Source: Sphaerobacter thermophilus DSM 20745
Lineage (GTDB): Bacteria > Chloroflexota > Chloroflexia > Thermomicrobiales > Thermomicrobiaceae
DNA: 64,000 nt
Assembly: GCF_000024985.1 (NCBI RefSeq)
Contig: NC_013523.1
Location: 806,001 to 870,000 of the forward strand
Reading direction: 5' to 3'
A program made the translations under genes and the position numbers. Within the stretch, counting starts at the first letter, position 1; each line of letters starts with the position of its first letter. Below, in pieces: positions 18,794 to 27,969 of this stretch. Under the pieces are notes generated by a model. That model had not been told where the DNA came from, did no database searches, and was given only the letters and a program-made list of their open reading frames with translations.

Positions 18794-20761
18794 GTGCAGA
18801 AACGACCGATCCGGGCTGACGACCTGTTCCGCATCGCGATGGTCAGCGACCCGCAGGTCTCGCCCGACGGAACACTGGTGGCCTTCGTCGTCACCCGGAT
18901 GTACCGCAAGGAGAACTGTTACCGGAGCGGGATCTGGACGGTGCCGGTGGCCGGCGGGGAGCCGAGGCCACTGACCGCCGGGACGGCGCGCGACAGCACG
19001 CCCCGTTGGTCACCCGACGGGCGCTGGCTGGCCTTCCTCTCCACACGCGGCGGGGACAAGCCTCAACTTTGGTACTTGCCGGCCGACGGCGGGGAGGCGC
19101 GACAGCTCACCAACCTTCCGGAGGGCGTGGAGCAGCCCGTGTGGTCGCCGCGCGGCGATGCGCTGGCGTTCGTCAGCAAAGTCGGGCCGGAGAAGCAGTC
19201 CGATTCGGATGTGCGGGTGATCCGCACGATCCGCTACCGCTTCGACGGCGAAGGATTCCTCGACGACAAGTACCGCCAGATCTGGGTCGTCCCGTTTGAC
19301 CCCAGCAACCCGTCAATGCCCGAGGCCAGACAGATCACCGACGGGCCGTACGAGCACCGTGATCCCGCGTGGTCGCCGACTGGGCACGAGATCGCCTTCA
19401 CCGCGGCGCGTCACCCGGACTGGGAGCTCGGCGTCCTGCAGGACATCTGGGCCGTCTCGGCGGCGGGTGGTCCGCCGCGAAAGATCACCTGCGCGCCGGG
19501 TGCCTGGTCCGAGCCGGTCTGGTCGCCTGACGGGACGACAATCGCCCTCCTCGGCCCAAGTGACTATCGCCGTGCCGATCACGCAAACGTCCTGGTGTGG
19601 ACGGTGCTGGCCGGAGGCGGTGCGCCGGTACCGCGCACGGCCGCGCTCGACCGCTCTGCCGGCGACACAACCCTGGGCGACATCCCGCGCTTCTCCTCCT
19701 CCCCGGTGGCCTGGGACAGCCGTGGGGAGGCCATTCACTTCCTGGCCAGCGACCACGGCAACACACACCTGTTCCGGGTGTCACTGGCGGACAACCGGAT
19801 CGAGCGGGTCATCGGCGGACAGCGCCGGGTCGGCATGGTGGTGCCGATACCGGGCGATGCCGGGTTCGTCTTCGCCGCGTCGACCCCGACGAGCCCGGGT
19901 GAGATCTACGCCTGCGGGCCGGACGGCGGCAATGAGCGGCAGTTGACCGACGTCAACCGCGAGTGGCTGGAGGAGGTCGAGCTGGCGGAGCCGGAGGAGA
20001 TCTGGGCGACCAGTCCGGATGGCACACGGATCCAGGGCTGGCTGCTGCGCCCGCCCGGTGCGCGGCCCGGTGTGCGCTACCCGATGATCCTGCAGATCCA
20101 TGGCGGGCCGCACCTCCAGTACGGCAACGGGTTCATGCACGAGTTCCAGATGCTGGCCGGGCTGGGCTACGCGGTCCTTTACAGCAACCCGCGCGGCGGC
20201 ACGGGCTACGGCGAGGAGTTTGCGGCCAAGCTGCACGCGGCGTGGGGCGAGGCCGACATGCCGGACCTCATGGCCATCGTCGACGAAGCGATCCGCCTGG
20301 GCGGGATCGACGAGCAGCGGCTCGGCGTGACCGGCGGGTCCTACGGCGGGATCATGACCAACTGGGTCATCGGCCACACCGATCGCTTCAAGGCCGCCGT
20401 CACCCAGCGCTGCTGCTCGAACTACGTCAGCATGTACGGCACCGACGACATCAGCTATTCCACCAGCGCCATGACGTTCGGTGCCGAGGTATGGGAGGAC
20501 CCGGGGCTGTACTGGCGCCTGTCGCCGATTACCTACGTCGAGAACATCAAGACGCCGTTGCTTATCATCCACAGCGAGGAGGACTACCGCTGCCCGATCG
20601 AGCAGGCCGAGCAGCTCTTCGTGTCGCTCAAGGTGCTGCGGCGCCCAGTTGAGTTCGTGCGCTTCCCGAACGAGAGCCACGGTCTGTCGCGCGGTGGGCA
20701 GCCGCGGCACCGGCTCGAGCGCCTCGAAGCGATCGCCGGGTGGTTCCAGCGGTGGCTGTAG
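18794..20761 (+). CDS. S9-family serine peptidase (acylaminoacyl-peptidase type)
   Basis: 655 residues from GTG 18794. The N-terminal part is a WD40/TolB-like propeller (repeated SPDG, PRWSPDGRW, AWSPTGHEI and VWSPDG motifs); the C-terminal third is the alpha/beta hydrolase. The catalytic triad is Ser in GGSYGG (about 515), Asp in SEEDYRCP (about 597) and His in NESHGL (about 628); HGGPH forms the oxyanion region. No signal peptide is seen, so it is probably a cytoplasmic oligopeptidase. A frame opening at 18779 would place the ribosome-binding site GGAGGAGGGAAGG inside the gene, so the later GTG is preferred. Confidence 0.88.
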   Translation: MQKRPIRADDLFRIAMVSDPQVSPDGTLVAFVVTRMYRKENCYRSGIWTVPVAGGEPRPLTAGTARDSTPRWSPDGRWLAFLSTRGGDKPQLWYLPADGGEARQLTNLPEGVEQPVWSPRGDALAFVSKVGPEKQSDSDVRVIRTIRYRFDGEGFLDDKYRQIWVVPFDPSNPSMPEARQITDGPYEHRDPAWSPTGHEIAFTAARHPDWELGVLQDIWAVSAAGGPPRKITCAPGAWSEPVWSPDGTTIALLGPSDYRRADHANVLVWTVLAGGGAPVPRTAALDRSAGDTTLGDIPRFSSSPVAWDSRGEAIHFLASDHGNTHLFRVSLADNRIERVIGGQRRVGMVVPIPGDAGFVFAASTPTSPGEIYACGPDGGNERQLTDVNREWLEEVELAEPEEIWATSPDGTRIQGWLLRPPGARPGVRYPMILQIHGGPHLQYGNGFMHEFQMLAGLGYAVLYSNPRGGTGYGEEFAAKLHAAWGEADMPDLMAIVDEAIRLGGIDEQRLGVTGGSYGGIMTNWVIGHTDRFKAAVTQRCCSNYVSMYGTDDISYSTSAMTFGAEVWEDPGLYWRLSPITYVENIKTPLLIIHSEEDYRCPIEQAEQLFVSLKVLRRPVEFVRFPNESHGLSRGGQPRHRLERLEAIAGWFQRWL

Positions 20762-20850
20762 GCGAGTGACGCTGATCCAGCGTCGCGTTGCACCCCAGTG
20801 AGGACCGAGCTGCCTAAGGTTCGGTAGCGCGGCGGGTCAGGTGCAACATC

Positions 20851-20896
20851 GGGGAACAAAGGGGAGCATGGTCGAGCCGTGTTCCCCCTTGTTTGA
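20851..20896 (+). terminator. Possible terminator after the S9 peptidase gene
   Basis: GGGGAACA (20851-20858) and TGTTCCCC (20880-20887) form an 8-bp stem with a 21-nt loop, followed by CCTTGTTTG. GTTGCACC (20787) and GGTGCAAC (20840) form an outer inverted pair just before it. Confidence 0.4.
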
Positions 20897-21003
20897 ACAC
20901 CGTGACGTTCATCTGACGCACCGCCGCTGGCACGAGCTGTGCCAGCCTCCGCCCCAGGCGCTCTCAGGAGCAGCCGACGTCGGGCGAAGGGATGGTCAGC
21001 GAG

Positions 21004-21564
21004 ATGACGAAGTCTGAGGTCCGGCATCCGGAGGTGCATACCGCGGCGGTTTCCTTCACCGGACCGGCTGGGCAGCGGTTCCTCCGCATCTCCCAGTACG
21101 CGCAGGGGCTGGTCTACAGCGCGACCGCGTTCCTCTTTCTGGCCGCTGCGGTCGTCATGCTCGGCTACAGCGTGATCGCCTTCTTGGAGACGGTCACCGC
21201 TACCACCAGGCAGGAGTTTCCGGTGACCATGGTCACGCTGATCAACGACCTCCTCCTGGTACTCATCATCATGGAGGTGTTGGCGACGGTTTTGTCCTAC
21301 CTGCGCGATCAGGCGTTCACCCTCCTGCCCTTTCTGTTCATCGCGGCAATCAGCGCCACACGCCGCATCCTGGCGGTGGGCGCGGCTATGAGTGTGGAGC
21401 GGCTTGATGCCGAGGAGTTCCGGCAGGCGGTGATCGACCTGGGAGTCAACGCTGGCATCATCGTCGCGCTCACTCTGGCGCTGTTCCTCCTCAGCCGGAC
21501 CCGTGTCCGAATCGGTCACAACAGCGAGACGGTGGAGACGACCCAGCCCACCCGCGGCGAGTAG
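21004..21564 (+). CDS. PsiE-like membrane protein
   Basis: 186 residues with about four membrane segments: YSATAFLFLAAAVVMLGYSV, LINDLLLVLIIMEVLATVL, FIAAISATRRILAVGA and a last one near 145-165. The LLxVLIIMEVLATVLSYL...FTLLPFLFIAAISATRRIL pattern matches the phosphate-starvation-inducible PsiE family, whose biochemical role is unknown. An ATG at 20992 is in frame, but AAGGGATGG is correctly spaced only for the ATG at 21004. It stands alone between a peptidase gene and a convergent M20 peptidase gene. Confidence 0.65.
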   Translation: MTKSEVRHPEVHTAAVSFTGPAGQRFLRISQYAQGLVYSATAFLFLAAAVVMLGYSVIAFLETVTATTRQEFPVTMVTLINDLLLVLIIMEVLATVLSYLRDQAFTLLPFLFIAAISATRRILAVGAAMSVERLDAEEFRQAVIDLGVNAGIIVALTLALFLLSRTRVRIGHNSETVETTQPTRGE

Positions 21565-21717
21565 CGTTGCCGGTGCTGGCCGGGCGATGGGCCTGACTCG
21601 TCCCCGGGGTTGTCTCTCCTCACCATCCACGTAGACCATGCGCGCGATCGTGCGCGTGCCGCAGGACCGGGATGTCGGCCGATAGATGCCGGCCGGTATC
21701 CCGGCCGCGCACTCGAC

Positions 21718-23082
21718 CTACGACGTGCGGGTTAGGAGACGATAGGCGAGCGCCACATGGAACTTGGTAGCGGCGATGACGCTGTCGATGCCAATCGACT
21801 CGTTGATGTTGTGTGCACCGGAGCGGGAGGGGTCGTCGGTGGGCGCCGACGGGACAAAGCCGTACGTGACGTTCCCGAGCGGTCGCACGAAGCGCGAGTC
21901 GGTGAACCCGACCGAGATGCCGGGCACAAAGGCAATGTCGTCGACGCCGATGGCGTCGCGCGTGGCGGCCTCCACGGCCTCCCGAAAGGGGGAGTCGTAC
22001 GGCGATGCGTTGCTCACCGCCGTCTCGATCACCTCGAAGCTGACCCCGTCGAGCCCCTCCAGGATACCTGCCACCTGGCTCCGGACATACTCGACGTCCT
22101 GCCACGGCAGGCTGCGCACATCGCAGATGATGGTGCAGGCCTCGGCCACGCTGTTCGACTTCACCCCGGCCTGAATCATGGTGGCGACCAGCGTCATCCG
22201 CGAGGCGGCGCGGAGCATTGAGGCCAGGTTCGGATTCCGCTTCTCCAACTCGGCGAGCACCTGATCGATGTTCTCGTCGGTCACCGGCTCCGTGATGCCC
22301 GCAAGGGTGTCCAGGTGCTGGAAGATCTCGGCCCGGGTCGAGACCTCGGGGCGCCAGGCGCGGATGCGGCGGATGACCTCCTCAGCCTTGTAAATGGCGT
22401 TGTCGGCCCGCCAGGGCTGAGAGGCGTGCCAGCCCCGGCCACGGATGCGGATATGGATCTCCAGCCGGCCCTTTTCCCCGGTAGAGATCGGGTAGATCAG
22501 ACGACCGTCGTGCCGCACCGGGCCGCCGCCGCCCTCGTTGACCGCGAAGTCGGCGCGGAGCACGTCGGGGTGGTGCTTGGCCATCCAGCCGAACCCGTAG
22601 GCGCCGCCCGCCTCTTCGTCAGCGCAGGTGGCGAAGGTGAGCGTCCCCTTGAGGGGAACACCGGCCCGCTTGAGGAGGATCAACGCCATTGCCTGCGCCG
22701 CGACAGTGCCCTTCATGTCGGACGCACCACGACCCCAGATGCGCCCGTCAGCGATCTCCCCGCTGAATGGCGGGTAGGTCCACTGGTCCGGATCTTCGAC
22801 CGGCACCACGTCGGTGTGCGACATGAAGAGCAGGCGTGGGCCGTTACCGTCACCCAGGGTGGCGACGAGATTGCCGCGGTTCTCCGACGCGGCGTAGATG
22901 GTGGCGTCGATTCCGTCCTCGGCCAGTTTGTCGCGGAGGAAGGTGGCGGCGGCCATCTCGTCCCCGCTTTCGGGCGTGCCGAAGTTGACGGTCGGGATAC
23001 GCACCAGATCCTGAGTGAGGCGGACCACCTCATCCGCCGCGGCGTCGACCAACTCCATGAGCCGGGAGATCTCCGCAGTCAT
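21718..23082 (-). CDS. M20-family metallopeptidase (ArgE/DapE/carboxypeptidase type)
   Basis: 454 residues. This di-zinc amidohydrolase has ligand motifs LFMSHTDVVPV, GRGASDMKG (bridging Asp), ATCADEEAGG (catalytic Glu and ligand) and a C-terminal GAHNINESI (His). The lid/dimerisation domain lies between about 190 and 330 (GRGWHASQPWRADNAI). It could deacylate N-acyl amino acids or cleave dipeptides; substrate is not determined by sequence. The ATG at 23082 has AAAGGAAAG upstream; about 145 codons of open frame beyond it look like noncoding shadow. Confidence 0.88.
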   Translation of the reverse strand: MTAEISRLMELVDAAADEVVRLTQDLVRIPTVNFGTPESGDEMAAATFLRDKLAEDGIDATIYAASENRGNLVATLGDGNGPRLLFMSHTDVVPVEDPDQWTYPPFSGEIADGRIWGRGASDMKGTVAAQAMALILLKRAGVPLKGTLTFATCADEEAGGAYGFGWMAKHHPDVLRADFAVNEGGGGPVRHDGRLIYPISTGEKGRLEIHIRIRGRGWHASQPWRADNAIYKAEEVIRRIRAWRPEVSTRAEIFQHLDTLAGITEPVTDENIDQVLAELEKRNPNLASMLRAASRMTLVATMIQAGVKSNSVAEACTIICDVRSLPWQDVEYVRSQVAGILEGLDGVSFEVIETAVSNASPYDSPFREAVEAATRDAIGVDDIAFVPGISVGFTDSRFVRPLGNVTYGFVPSAPTDDPSRSGAHNINESIGIDSVIAATKFHVALAYRLLTRTS

Positions 23083-23326
23083 CTCGCTCTTTCCTTTGCT
23101 CTCTTGGGGGCGCCGAACCGGCGCCGAACTCATTCCCACCCCTGCGGGTCGCCGCCATGGTAGCCGTGTCCATGCGGCGCCGCAAGGAGTCCGTGCCGGG
23201 ATCGAGCGATGCGATTCCGGCGAACGTATGAGGGGCCCCTGGGTGGTACAGGCATTGCGAAAGCCCTGGCAGGCCCCGATGCCGGGAGGCTCCGGCACGA
23301 TGGGCTCTTGGAAGGAGTGGTGATAG

Positions 23327-24076
23327 ATGGTGGAAGAGATGCGCGTCTCCGACGTCATCGTCCCCGAGGTGGATACCATCGGGCCGGACGAGACGGTGCG
23401 CACCGCTCGCCGCCGCATGGAAGCGCAAACAATCCGGTCGCTCATCGTGGTGGAGGAAGACCGCCCGGTCGGCGTGATCCAGTGGCGCGATATCATGCGC
23501 GAGAACGAGGTGCCGGCAGATGCCACGGTGGCCGACTACATGGTGCGCGAGTTCCCGGTCCTCGACCCGAACCTGCCGCTGGAGCAGGCGAGGTCCCAGC
23601 TCGGGGAAGAGATTGACTTCGACCGGCTGCCGGTCGTGGACGAGAGCGGGCACCTGATCGGCGAGGTGCCGCGCACCGCACTCGCGCAGGCAGGCGAGGT
23701 GATGGAGTCGGCCCCGACTGCCGAGGAGGGTGCCTCGCCCGAAGCGTGGACGACCGTCCGTGAAGAGGTTACGGTCACGACGGGGCGGGGTACCGAGGTG
23801 GACGTCGAGGAGGAGTTGGACGCGGTAGCGTTCCCGACCATCGGAGCGGGAATGACGGTCAAGGGATCGAACGGCCGAAAATTGGGCACGGTCGATCAGG
23901 TGATCGTCGATCCCAACGGGGAACTGACCGCGTTCACGGTTCAGCACGGCCTCTTCGGGCGCAAGCACAAGCGCATCCCGGCCGATCTGGTCGGGCAGGT
24001 TGAGGACGACGCGGTGGTCTTGTCGATCTCCGGCACGGAGTTCAATATGCTTCCCGACGTCGAGGACGAGGGGTGA
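23327..24076 (+). CDS. CBS-pair and PRC-barrel domain protein
   Basis: 249 residues. Two CBS motifs fill about residues 1-115 (MRVSDVIVPEVDTIGPDETV, RSLIVVEEDRPVGVI, then VADYMVREFPVL and RLPVVDESGHLIGEV), a module that usually binds adenosyl nucleotides. A linker rich in Glu and Thr follows, then a PRC-barrel (about 183-245, VKGSNGRKLGTVDQVIVDP). PRC-barrels mediate RNA-processing or membrane-complex contacts; the partner here is unknown. GGAG lies about 10 nt before ATG 23327. The cupin gene follows closely, so an operon is likely. Confidence 0.8.
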   Translation: MVEEMRVSDVIVPEVDTIGPDETVRTARRRMEAQTIRSLIVVEEDRPVGVIQWRDIMRENEVPADATVADYMVREFPVLDPNLPLEQARSQLGEEIDFDRLPVVDESGHLIGEVPRTALAQAGEVMESAPTAEEGASPEAWTTVREEVTVTTGRGTEVDVEEELDAVAFPTIGAGMTVKGSNGRKLGTVDQVIVDPNGELTAFTVQHGLFGRKHKRIPADLVGQVEDDAVVLSISGTEFNMLPDVEDEG

Positions 24077-24144
24077 TGCCCGCCGTGGCGCGCAGGCTGG
24101 CCCGCGCGCCGAGCGCCCACCCCGCCGGGGAAGGGGAGCGTTGG

Positions 24145-24495
24145 ATGACGCAGGCGCAACGGACGGGGGCGACTCACACGCCCTGGAACAGCACCCAACC
24201 CGCCAGCGAGGAGGCGATCCTGTCGCGCTTCGCTGCGGAGGGGTTGCGCCCCTACCGCTGGAGCAACGGGCCGGGTGACCGTTACTCGGTGCATTCCCAC
24301 CCGTACCACAAGGTGATTTACGTGGTCGAAGGGTCGATCCGCTTCGACCTGCGGCCCCACGGCTCGATCGAGATGCATGCAGGCGATCGGCTAGATCTCC
24401 CGGCCGGCGTCGAACACAGCGCCGTGGTCGGCCCGGAGGGCGTCGTGTGCCTCGAAGGGCATCGGTGGGACGATGCCGTCGGGAGCCGTGCCTAG
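24145..24495 (+). CDS. Cupin-domain protein
   Basis: 116 residues from ATG 24145, preceded by AAGGGGAG. A single cupin barrel: the first motif is HSHPYHKVIYVVEGSIRF with two metal-type His residues, followed by GDRLDLPAGVEHSAVVG as the second motif with another His. The function (small-molecule binding, isomerase or dioxygenase) cannot be told. An in-frame GTG at 24073, overlapping the previous stop, would give 140 residues, but the added part looks unstructured. Confidence 0.78.
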   Translation: MTQAQRTGATHTPWNSTQPASEEAILSRFAAEGLRPYRWSNGPGDRYSVHSHPYHKVIYVVEGSIRFDLRPHGSIEMHAGDRLDLPAGVEHSAVVGPEGVVCLEGHRWDDAVGSRA

Positions 24496-24607
24496 TTGCA
24501 GTGTGGTGGACTGGTCGTCTGAGCGATCCGGTGACGCCGTCCGTTTCCGGTACCGATGGCGCGATGGTTCCCGCGCTGTGGCCCGTGCCCGGGGTTCACC
24601 CCGGGCT

Positions 24608-24634
24608 GAAAAAGAAAAGCCCCCTGGAGGGGCT
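24608..24634 (-). terminator. Terminator of the moaD-moaE gene (minus strand)
   Basis: AGCCCC/GGGGCT stem with a 5-nt loop. Read on the minus strand it is followed by TTTTCTTTTTC, an intrinsic terminator. It lies about 205 nt after the stop. Confidence 0.6.
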
Positions 24635-24690
24635 CCCTTGTCTACATCTGGGCTGAATCGATCCGGCAACCAATTGGGCCTTGCGTCCCC

Positions 24691-24713
24691 AGCCCGCTTC
24701 AACGGGCTTTCTT
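24691..24713 (+). terminator. Terminator hairpin (plus strand)
   Basis: AGCCCG/CGGGCT stem, 6-nt loop, then TTCTT. Probably ends the CBS/PRC-cupin transcript. Confidence 0.5.
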
Positions 24714-24720
24714 GGTGAGC

Positions 24721-24739
24721 CCCGAGGGTTTCCCTCGGG
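24721..24739. terminator. Third hairpin in the convergent region
   Basis: Perfect 8-bp stem CCCGAGGG/CCCTCGGG with a TTT loop and no T-run. It may act as a bidirectional block. Confidence 0.4.
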
Positions 24740-24838
24740 CCCTAAGCACGACGCGAAATTCCTCACACAACTCATCCTGGGTACGGTCCGCACCGGTGGA
24801 TGCCGTCCCAGCGCTCGGCGTATTCGATTGGCGCGGCG

Positions 24839-25537
24839 TCACTTGCGGGATGTCGAGTGGCCGAACTTCTCCTGGTAGGCCGCCTCGCTGCCGATCCAGG
24901 TCTCGCCGCCCTCGTATGCCTCTTTCTTCCAGATCGGGACGATCTCTTTGATGCGGTCGATCGCGTAGCGGCAGGCGTCGAATGCTTCGGCGCGGTGGGG
25001 TGAGGCGACTGCAATGACGACGCTGGGCTCCCCGATCTCGACGCGGCCGATCCGGTGCGTGATGGCGACGCGGTCGATGCCCCAGCGCTCGCGGATTTCG
25101 TCGCCGATCTGCGCCAGGGTCTTCTCAGCCGCGGCGGGGTACGCGTCATACTCCAGGTAGAGGACCCGGCGGCCACGCGCGTTGTCGCGCACGGTGCCCT
25201 GGAAGGTGACGATCGCGCCGGCGTCCGGCGCGGCGACCGCGGCGGTCACCTCGTCCGGGTCGATCGGCTCTTGAACGACGCGGAAAGGACCGGCGCCGCC
25301 CGACACCGGCGGGATGATGACGAACTCGTCGCCGTCGGAGAGCGGATGGTCGAGGGGGACGTACTCCTGGTTAACCATGACCCGTGAGTACGCCCGGAGA
25401 CGGTCGACGATGGGGTAATCCTCGGCGAGTCGGTCGAGGAGGTCACCAACCGAGGTGCCGGGTGAGAGTACCCGTTCCTCCGCGCTGCGCCCGGCTGCCT
25501 CGCGCAGCACCGCGAAGTAGCGGATCGTCACACGCAT
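24839..25537 (-). CDS. moaDE: Fused molybdopterin synthase small and large subunits (MoaD-MoaE)
   Basis: 232 residues. Residues 1-81 are a ubiquitin-like MoaD ending in FVIIPPVSGG (Gly80-Gly81), the site where the sulfur-carrying thiocarboxylate would form. MoaE follows directly: GAIVTFQGTVRD, VLYLEYDAYPAAAEKTLAQI, ITHRIGRVEIGE and VPIWKKEAYEGGETW with the catalytic Lys pair. The enzyme converts cyclic pyranopterin monophosphate to molybdopterin. A free C-terminal glycine requires cleavage after Gly81, as known for mycobacterial MoaX. The ATG at 25537 has GGAGAGGGAA upstream. Confidence 0.9.
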   Translation of the reverse strand: MRVTIRYFAVLREAAGRSAEERVLSPGTSVGDLLDRLAEDYPIVDRLRAYSRVMVNQEYVPLDHPLSDGDEFVIIPPVSGGAGPFRVVQEPIDPDEVTAAVAAPDAGAIVTFQGTVRDNARGRRVLYLEYDAYPAAAEKTLAQIGDEIRERWGIDRVAITHRIGRVEIGEPSVVIAVASPHRAEAFDACRYAIDRIKEIVPIWKKEAYEGGETWIGSEAAYQEKFGHSTSRK

Positions 25538-25719
25538 GTTGGTTCCCTCTCCAGGCCACTCCGGCCGGTCCTGCCACGGCGCGCGTTGCTCGCTCCTCCC
25601 GGATTCTAGCACGTCGCCCCGGCGCGCTCGCGGTGACGGGAACTTGTCCCGGCCCCGTGACGTTAGTCAGGCAGGCGACATAACGGCCGTCGCGTGTCAT
25701 ATGCTGAGGAGGCGATTAG

Positions 25720-26439
25720 GTGGCGATAACGCGGCCCCGCATTGGATCACTGTTAGTAGTGGTCGCGGTTGCAGTGGTGGCGCTGCTGCCGATGCGTGCG
25801 CTTGCGTGCTCCTGCCTCGCGATGACGACGGAGGAGCGGTTTGAGCGAGCCGACGTGGTGTTCGTCGGGCAGGTCCAAAAGGTCGAACGGCCGATTGCTC
25901 AGGTCTTCGGAAGCACCCGGGTGACGCTCGCGGCCGAGACCATATGGAAGGGCCCGGCGCAGACCCACTTCGACGTGGAGGGCGGGAACGGCCTGGGCGA
26001 CTGCACGGTTGCGTTCGAGGTCGGCGAGCGGTACATCGTCTTCGCGACGGGTAATCCAGGCGGCGTCCTGAGCACCAGCGTCTGCGACGGTACAGGGCGG
26101 GTGGCCGTTTCGGCAGACATCGCCGCGCTCGGGCCGGGAACCCCGGTCCCGCCTGATGTGGAGGTCATCCCGCCGGACCCGTTCAAGGCCGGGGGTGTCG
26201 GCCCGGACGAGGTTGCCGCGGGACATATTATCCGCGACCCTGGAGTCGGGGAGGACACGCCACTGGAGAGCGGGGACGCGGGTGCGGTCGGAGATGTGCG
26301 GCCGATCAGGACCCCTCCGGGCGAATCGCTACGGTCCCGCGCTGGTGCGGATTTGGCGACCGCCGCGGGAGCGCTTGCCCTCGTCGCAGCGGGCGGCGGA
26401 GCCGGCTGGTTGATCCTGCGACGCCGCCGCGCGGCGTGA
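25720..26439 (+). CDS. Secreted, C-terminally anchored NTR/TIMP-like protein
   Basis: 239 residues from GTG 25720, after GAGGAGGCG. A signal peptide (about 1-28, ending ALA) exposes CSCLAMTTEERFERADVVFVGQV, the Cys-x-Cys N-terminus of netrin/TIMP-type (NTR) OB folds. The domain runs to about 135 with further Cys in GDCTV and TSVCDG. A Pro/Gly-rich linker and a C-terminal hydrophobic helix with Arg-rich tail (about 210-239) anchor it to the membrane. Role unknown; bacterial relatives are not shown to inhibit proteases. Confidence 0.65.
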   Translation: MAITRPRIGSLLVVVAVAVVALLPMRALACSCLAMTTEERFERADVVFVGQVQKVERPIAQVFGSTRVTLAAETIWKGPAQTHFDVEGGNGLGDCTVAFEVGERYIVFATGNPGGVLSTSVCDGTGRVAVSADIAALGPGTPVPPDVEVIPPDPFKAGGVGPDEVAAGHIIRDPGVGEDTPLESGDAGAVGDVRPIRTPPGESLRSRAGADLATAAGALALVAAGGGAGWLILRRRRAA

Positions 26440-26569
26440 GACACCTCAGCGGCGGGCCGGATCCGGGACAACTGGGCCTACTGCTCCAACGGGCCGCACC
26501 CGAACCCGGAATTGAACGGCCCCGCGCGGTGCGCCGAAGTCCCGCCCGACACGGCGGCACGCAACCGGG

Positions 26570-27964
26570 CTAGTTCTCAGGGGCGCGGCCGGGCCCTTTG
26601 GCGGGGAAGGTGAGCGTGGCGGTCGTCCCCCGGCCCGGTTGGCTCTCCAATCGCAGAGTTCCGCCGTGTGCCGTGGCGATCCCGCGCGCGATCGCCAGAC
26701 CAAGGCCGACGCCGCCCGTCTCCCGGGAGCGCGCTTTGTCCACGCGGTAGAAGCGCTCGCCCAGCCGCGGCAGGTGGGCGGGATCGATCCCCACGCCGGT
26801 GTCTGCGACCACCAGGTGCGCCTCGCCGTCGCTGGTGTCGGTTCGCAGCGTGACGCGGCCGCCCGGCGGCGTGTACTTCAAGGCGTTGTCAACCAGGATG
26901 AGCGCGGCCTGCTCCAGTGCCTGCCGGTCGCCGACGATGACGACGCGCCTGTCCGCAGCTACCTCCACCACGATCTGCCGCTCCGCGGCGAGCGCGGCCA
27001 CGCGGCGCGCGATCGCCGCGACTAGCTCGCTGAGGTCCACGACGTCGTACTCCAGTTGCAGCCGATTGGCATCGAGGCGCGCGAGGGTGAGGAGGTTGGA
27101 GGCGAGGTGATCCATATGTGCCGTCTCGGCGACGATATCCTCCAGGAGCGCCGCGTCCTCCGGGTCGAATCGGTCGCGGCGGCGTAGGAGAACCTCGGCG
27201 TTTGCCCGGAGCAGGGTGAGTGGGGTCCGGAGCTCGTGTGATGCGTCGGCGATGAACGCCTGCTGGCGGGCAAAGGCGAGGCGCGCAGGAGCCAGCGCCC
27301 GTCCGGAGAGGAAAAGCCCGCCGAGAGTCGCGACGAGCAGTGCCACCCCACCGAGTGCCAGCAGGATGGTCCGCAGGGCAGCGAGAGCCGAGCGCTGCTC
27401 GGCGATTGAGCGCCCGCCCTGGACGACGCCGAGCACCGACCCCGACGAGCGATCGCGCACCACCTGGGCCGTGCGATAGAGCGCCCCAACCTCGTGGCCG
27501 CCGTCCATGACGTCGGACGCGGTGCCCTGCGCGAGCGCGCGGTGGGCCAGGTCGTCGTCGAGGAACTCGTGGGGCGGCTCGGGCTCAAGCTCCTTGACGT
27601 CGTCGGTCGGTTCGAGGTCGTCGTCGTCGACTTCGAAGCAGACGGCGTAGAACGACACGGACCGCGAGGCTCCGGGGAGGGGACAGGGCGGACGCCCCTC
27701 ACGTGCCCAGTCCCGTGCCATCTGAGCGACCTGCCGATCCACGTCCTGTGTGATGGGCCGAAGGACGAGCCGCTCCACTCCGAAGTAGAGTCCGATCCCT
27801 GCCAGCAGCAGGGAGACGGTCAGGACCCCGCTGTACCAAAGAGTCAGCCGTAGGCGGAGTCCACGGAACAGCGCCGTGGCTGGGTCGCGATGCCGTGATC
27901 GCCAGCGACGGAATTGCTGCGGCAAGGCGAGCCGCTCCCGCATTGCCCGGGTTGCCAACCGCAC
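26570..27964 (-). CDS. Sensor histidine kinase
   Basis: 464 residues. Two membrane helices (about 40-62 and 190-212) flank an acidic extracytoplasmic sensor region with a notable stretch of Asp/Glu/Pro (around VDDDDLEPTDDVKELEPEPP). Then come the phosphoacceptor motif DASHELRTPLTLL (His about 241) and the ATPase with DNALKYTPPGG (N box), ADTGVGIDPAHLP (G1) and GGVGLGLAIARGI (G2). It starts at GTG 27964, 5 nt after the regulator gene stop; an ATG seven codons later is possible. The acidic sensor could bind metal cations, but that is inference. Its partner is the adjacent regulator. Confidence 0.9.
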   Translation of the reverse strand: MRLATRAMRERLALPQQFRRWRSRHRDPATALFRGLRLRLTLWYSGVLTVSLLLAGIGLYFGVERLVLRPITQDVDRQVAQMARDWAREGRPPCPLPGASRSVSFYAVCFEVDDDDLEPTDDVKELEPEPPHEFLDDDLAHRALAQGTASDVMDGGHEVGALYRTAQVVRDRSSGSVLGVVQGGRSIAEQRSALAALRTILLALGGVALLVATLGGLFLSGRALAPARLAFARQQAFIADASHELRTPLTLLRANAEVLLRRRDRFDPEDAALLEDIVAETAHMDHLASNLLTLARLDANRLQLEYDVVDLSELVAAIARRVAALAAERQIVVEVAADRRVVIVGDRQALEQAALILVDNALKYTPPGGRVTLRTDTSDGEAHLVVADTGVGIDPAHLPRLGERFYRVDKARSRETGGVGLGLAIARGIATAHGGTLRLESQPGRGTTATLTFPAKGPGRAPEN

Positions 27965-27969
27965 TGCTG

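Larger units (their letters stand above)
24496..24838. other. Convergent intergenic region with three consecutive hairpins
   Basis: About 340 nt between the cupin gene (plus) and the moaD-moaE fusion (minus). It holds three terminator-like hairpins (separate entries). No gene was found. Confidence 0.5.

Noticed and set aside
23083-23526. N-terminal extension of the M20 peptidase by about 145 codons
   Set aside because: The added residues have no family similarity and overlap the start of the divergent CBS/PRC gene; ATG 23082 has a good ribosome-binding site.
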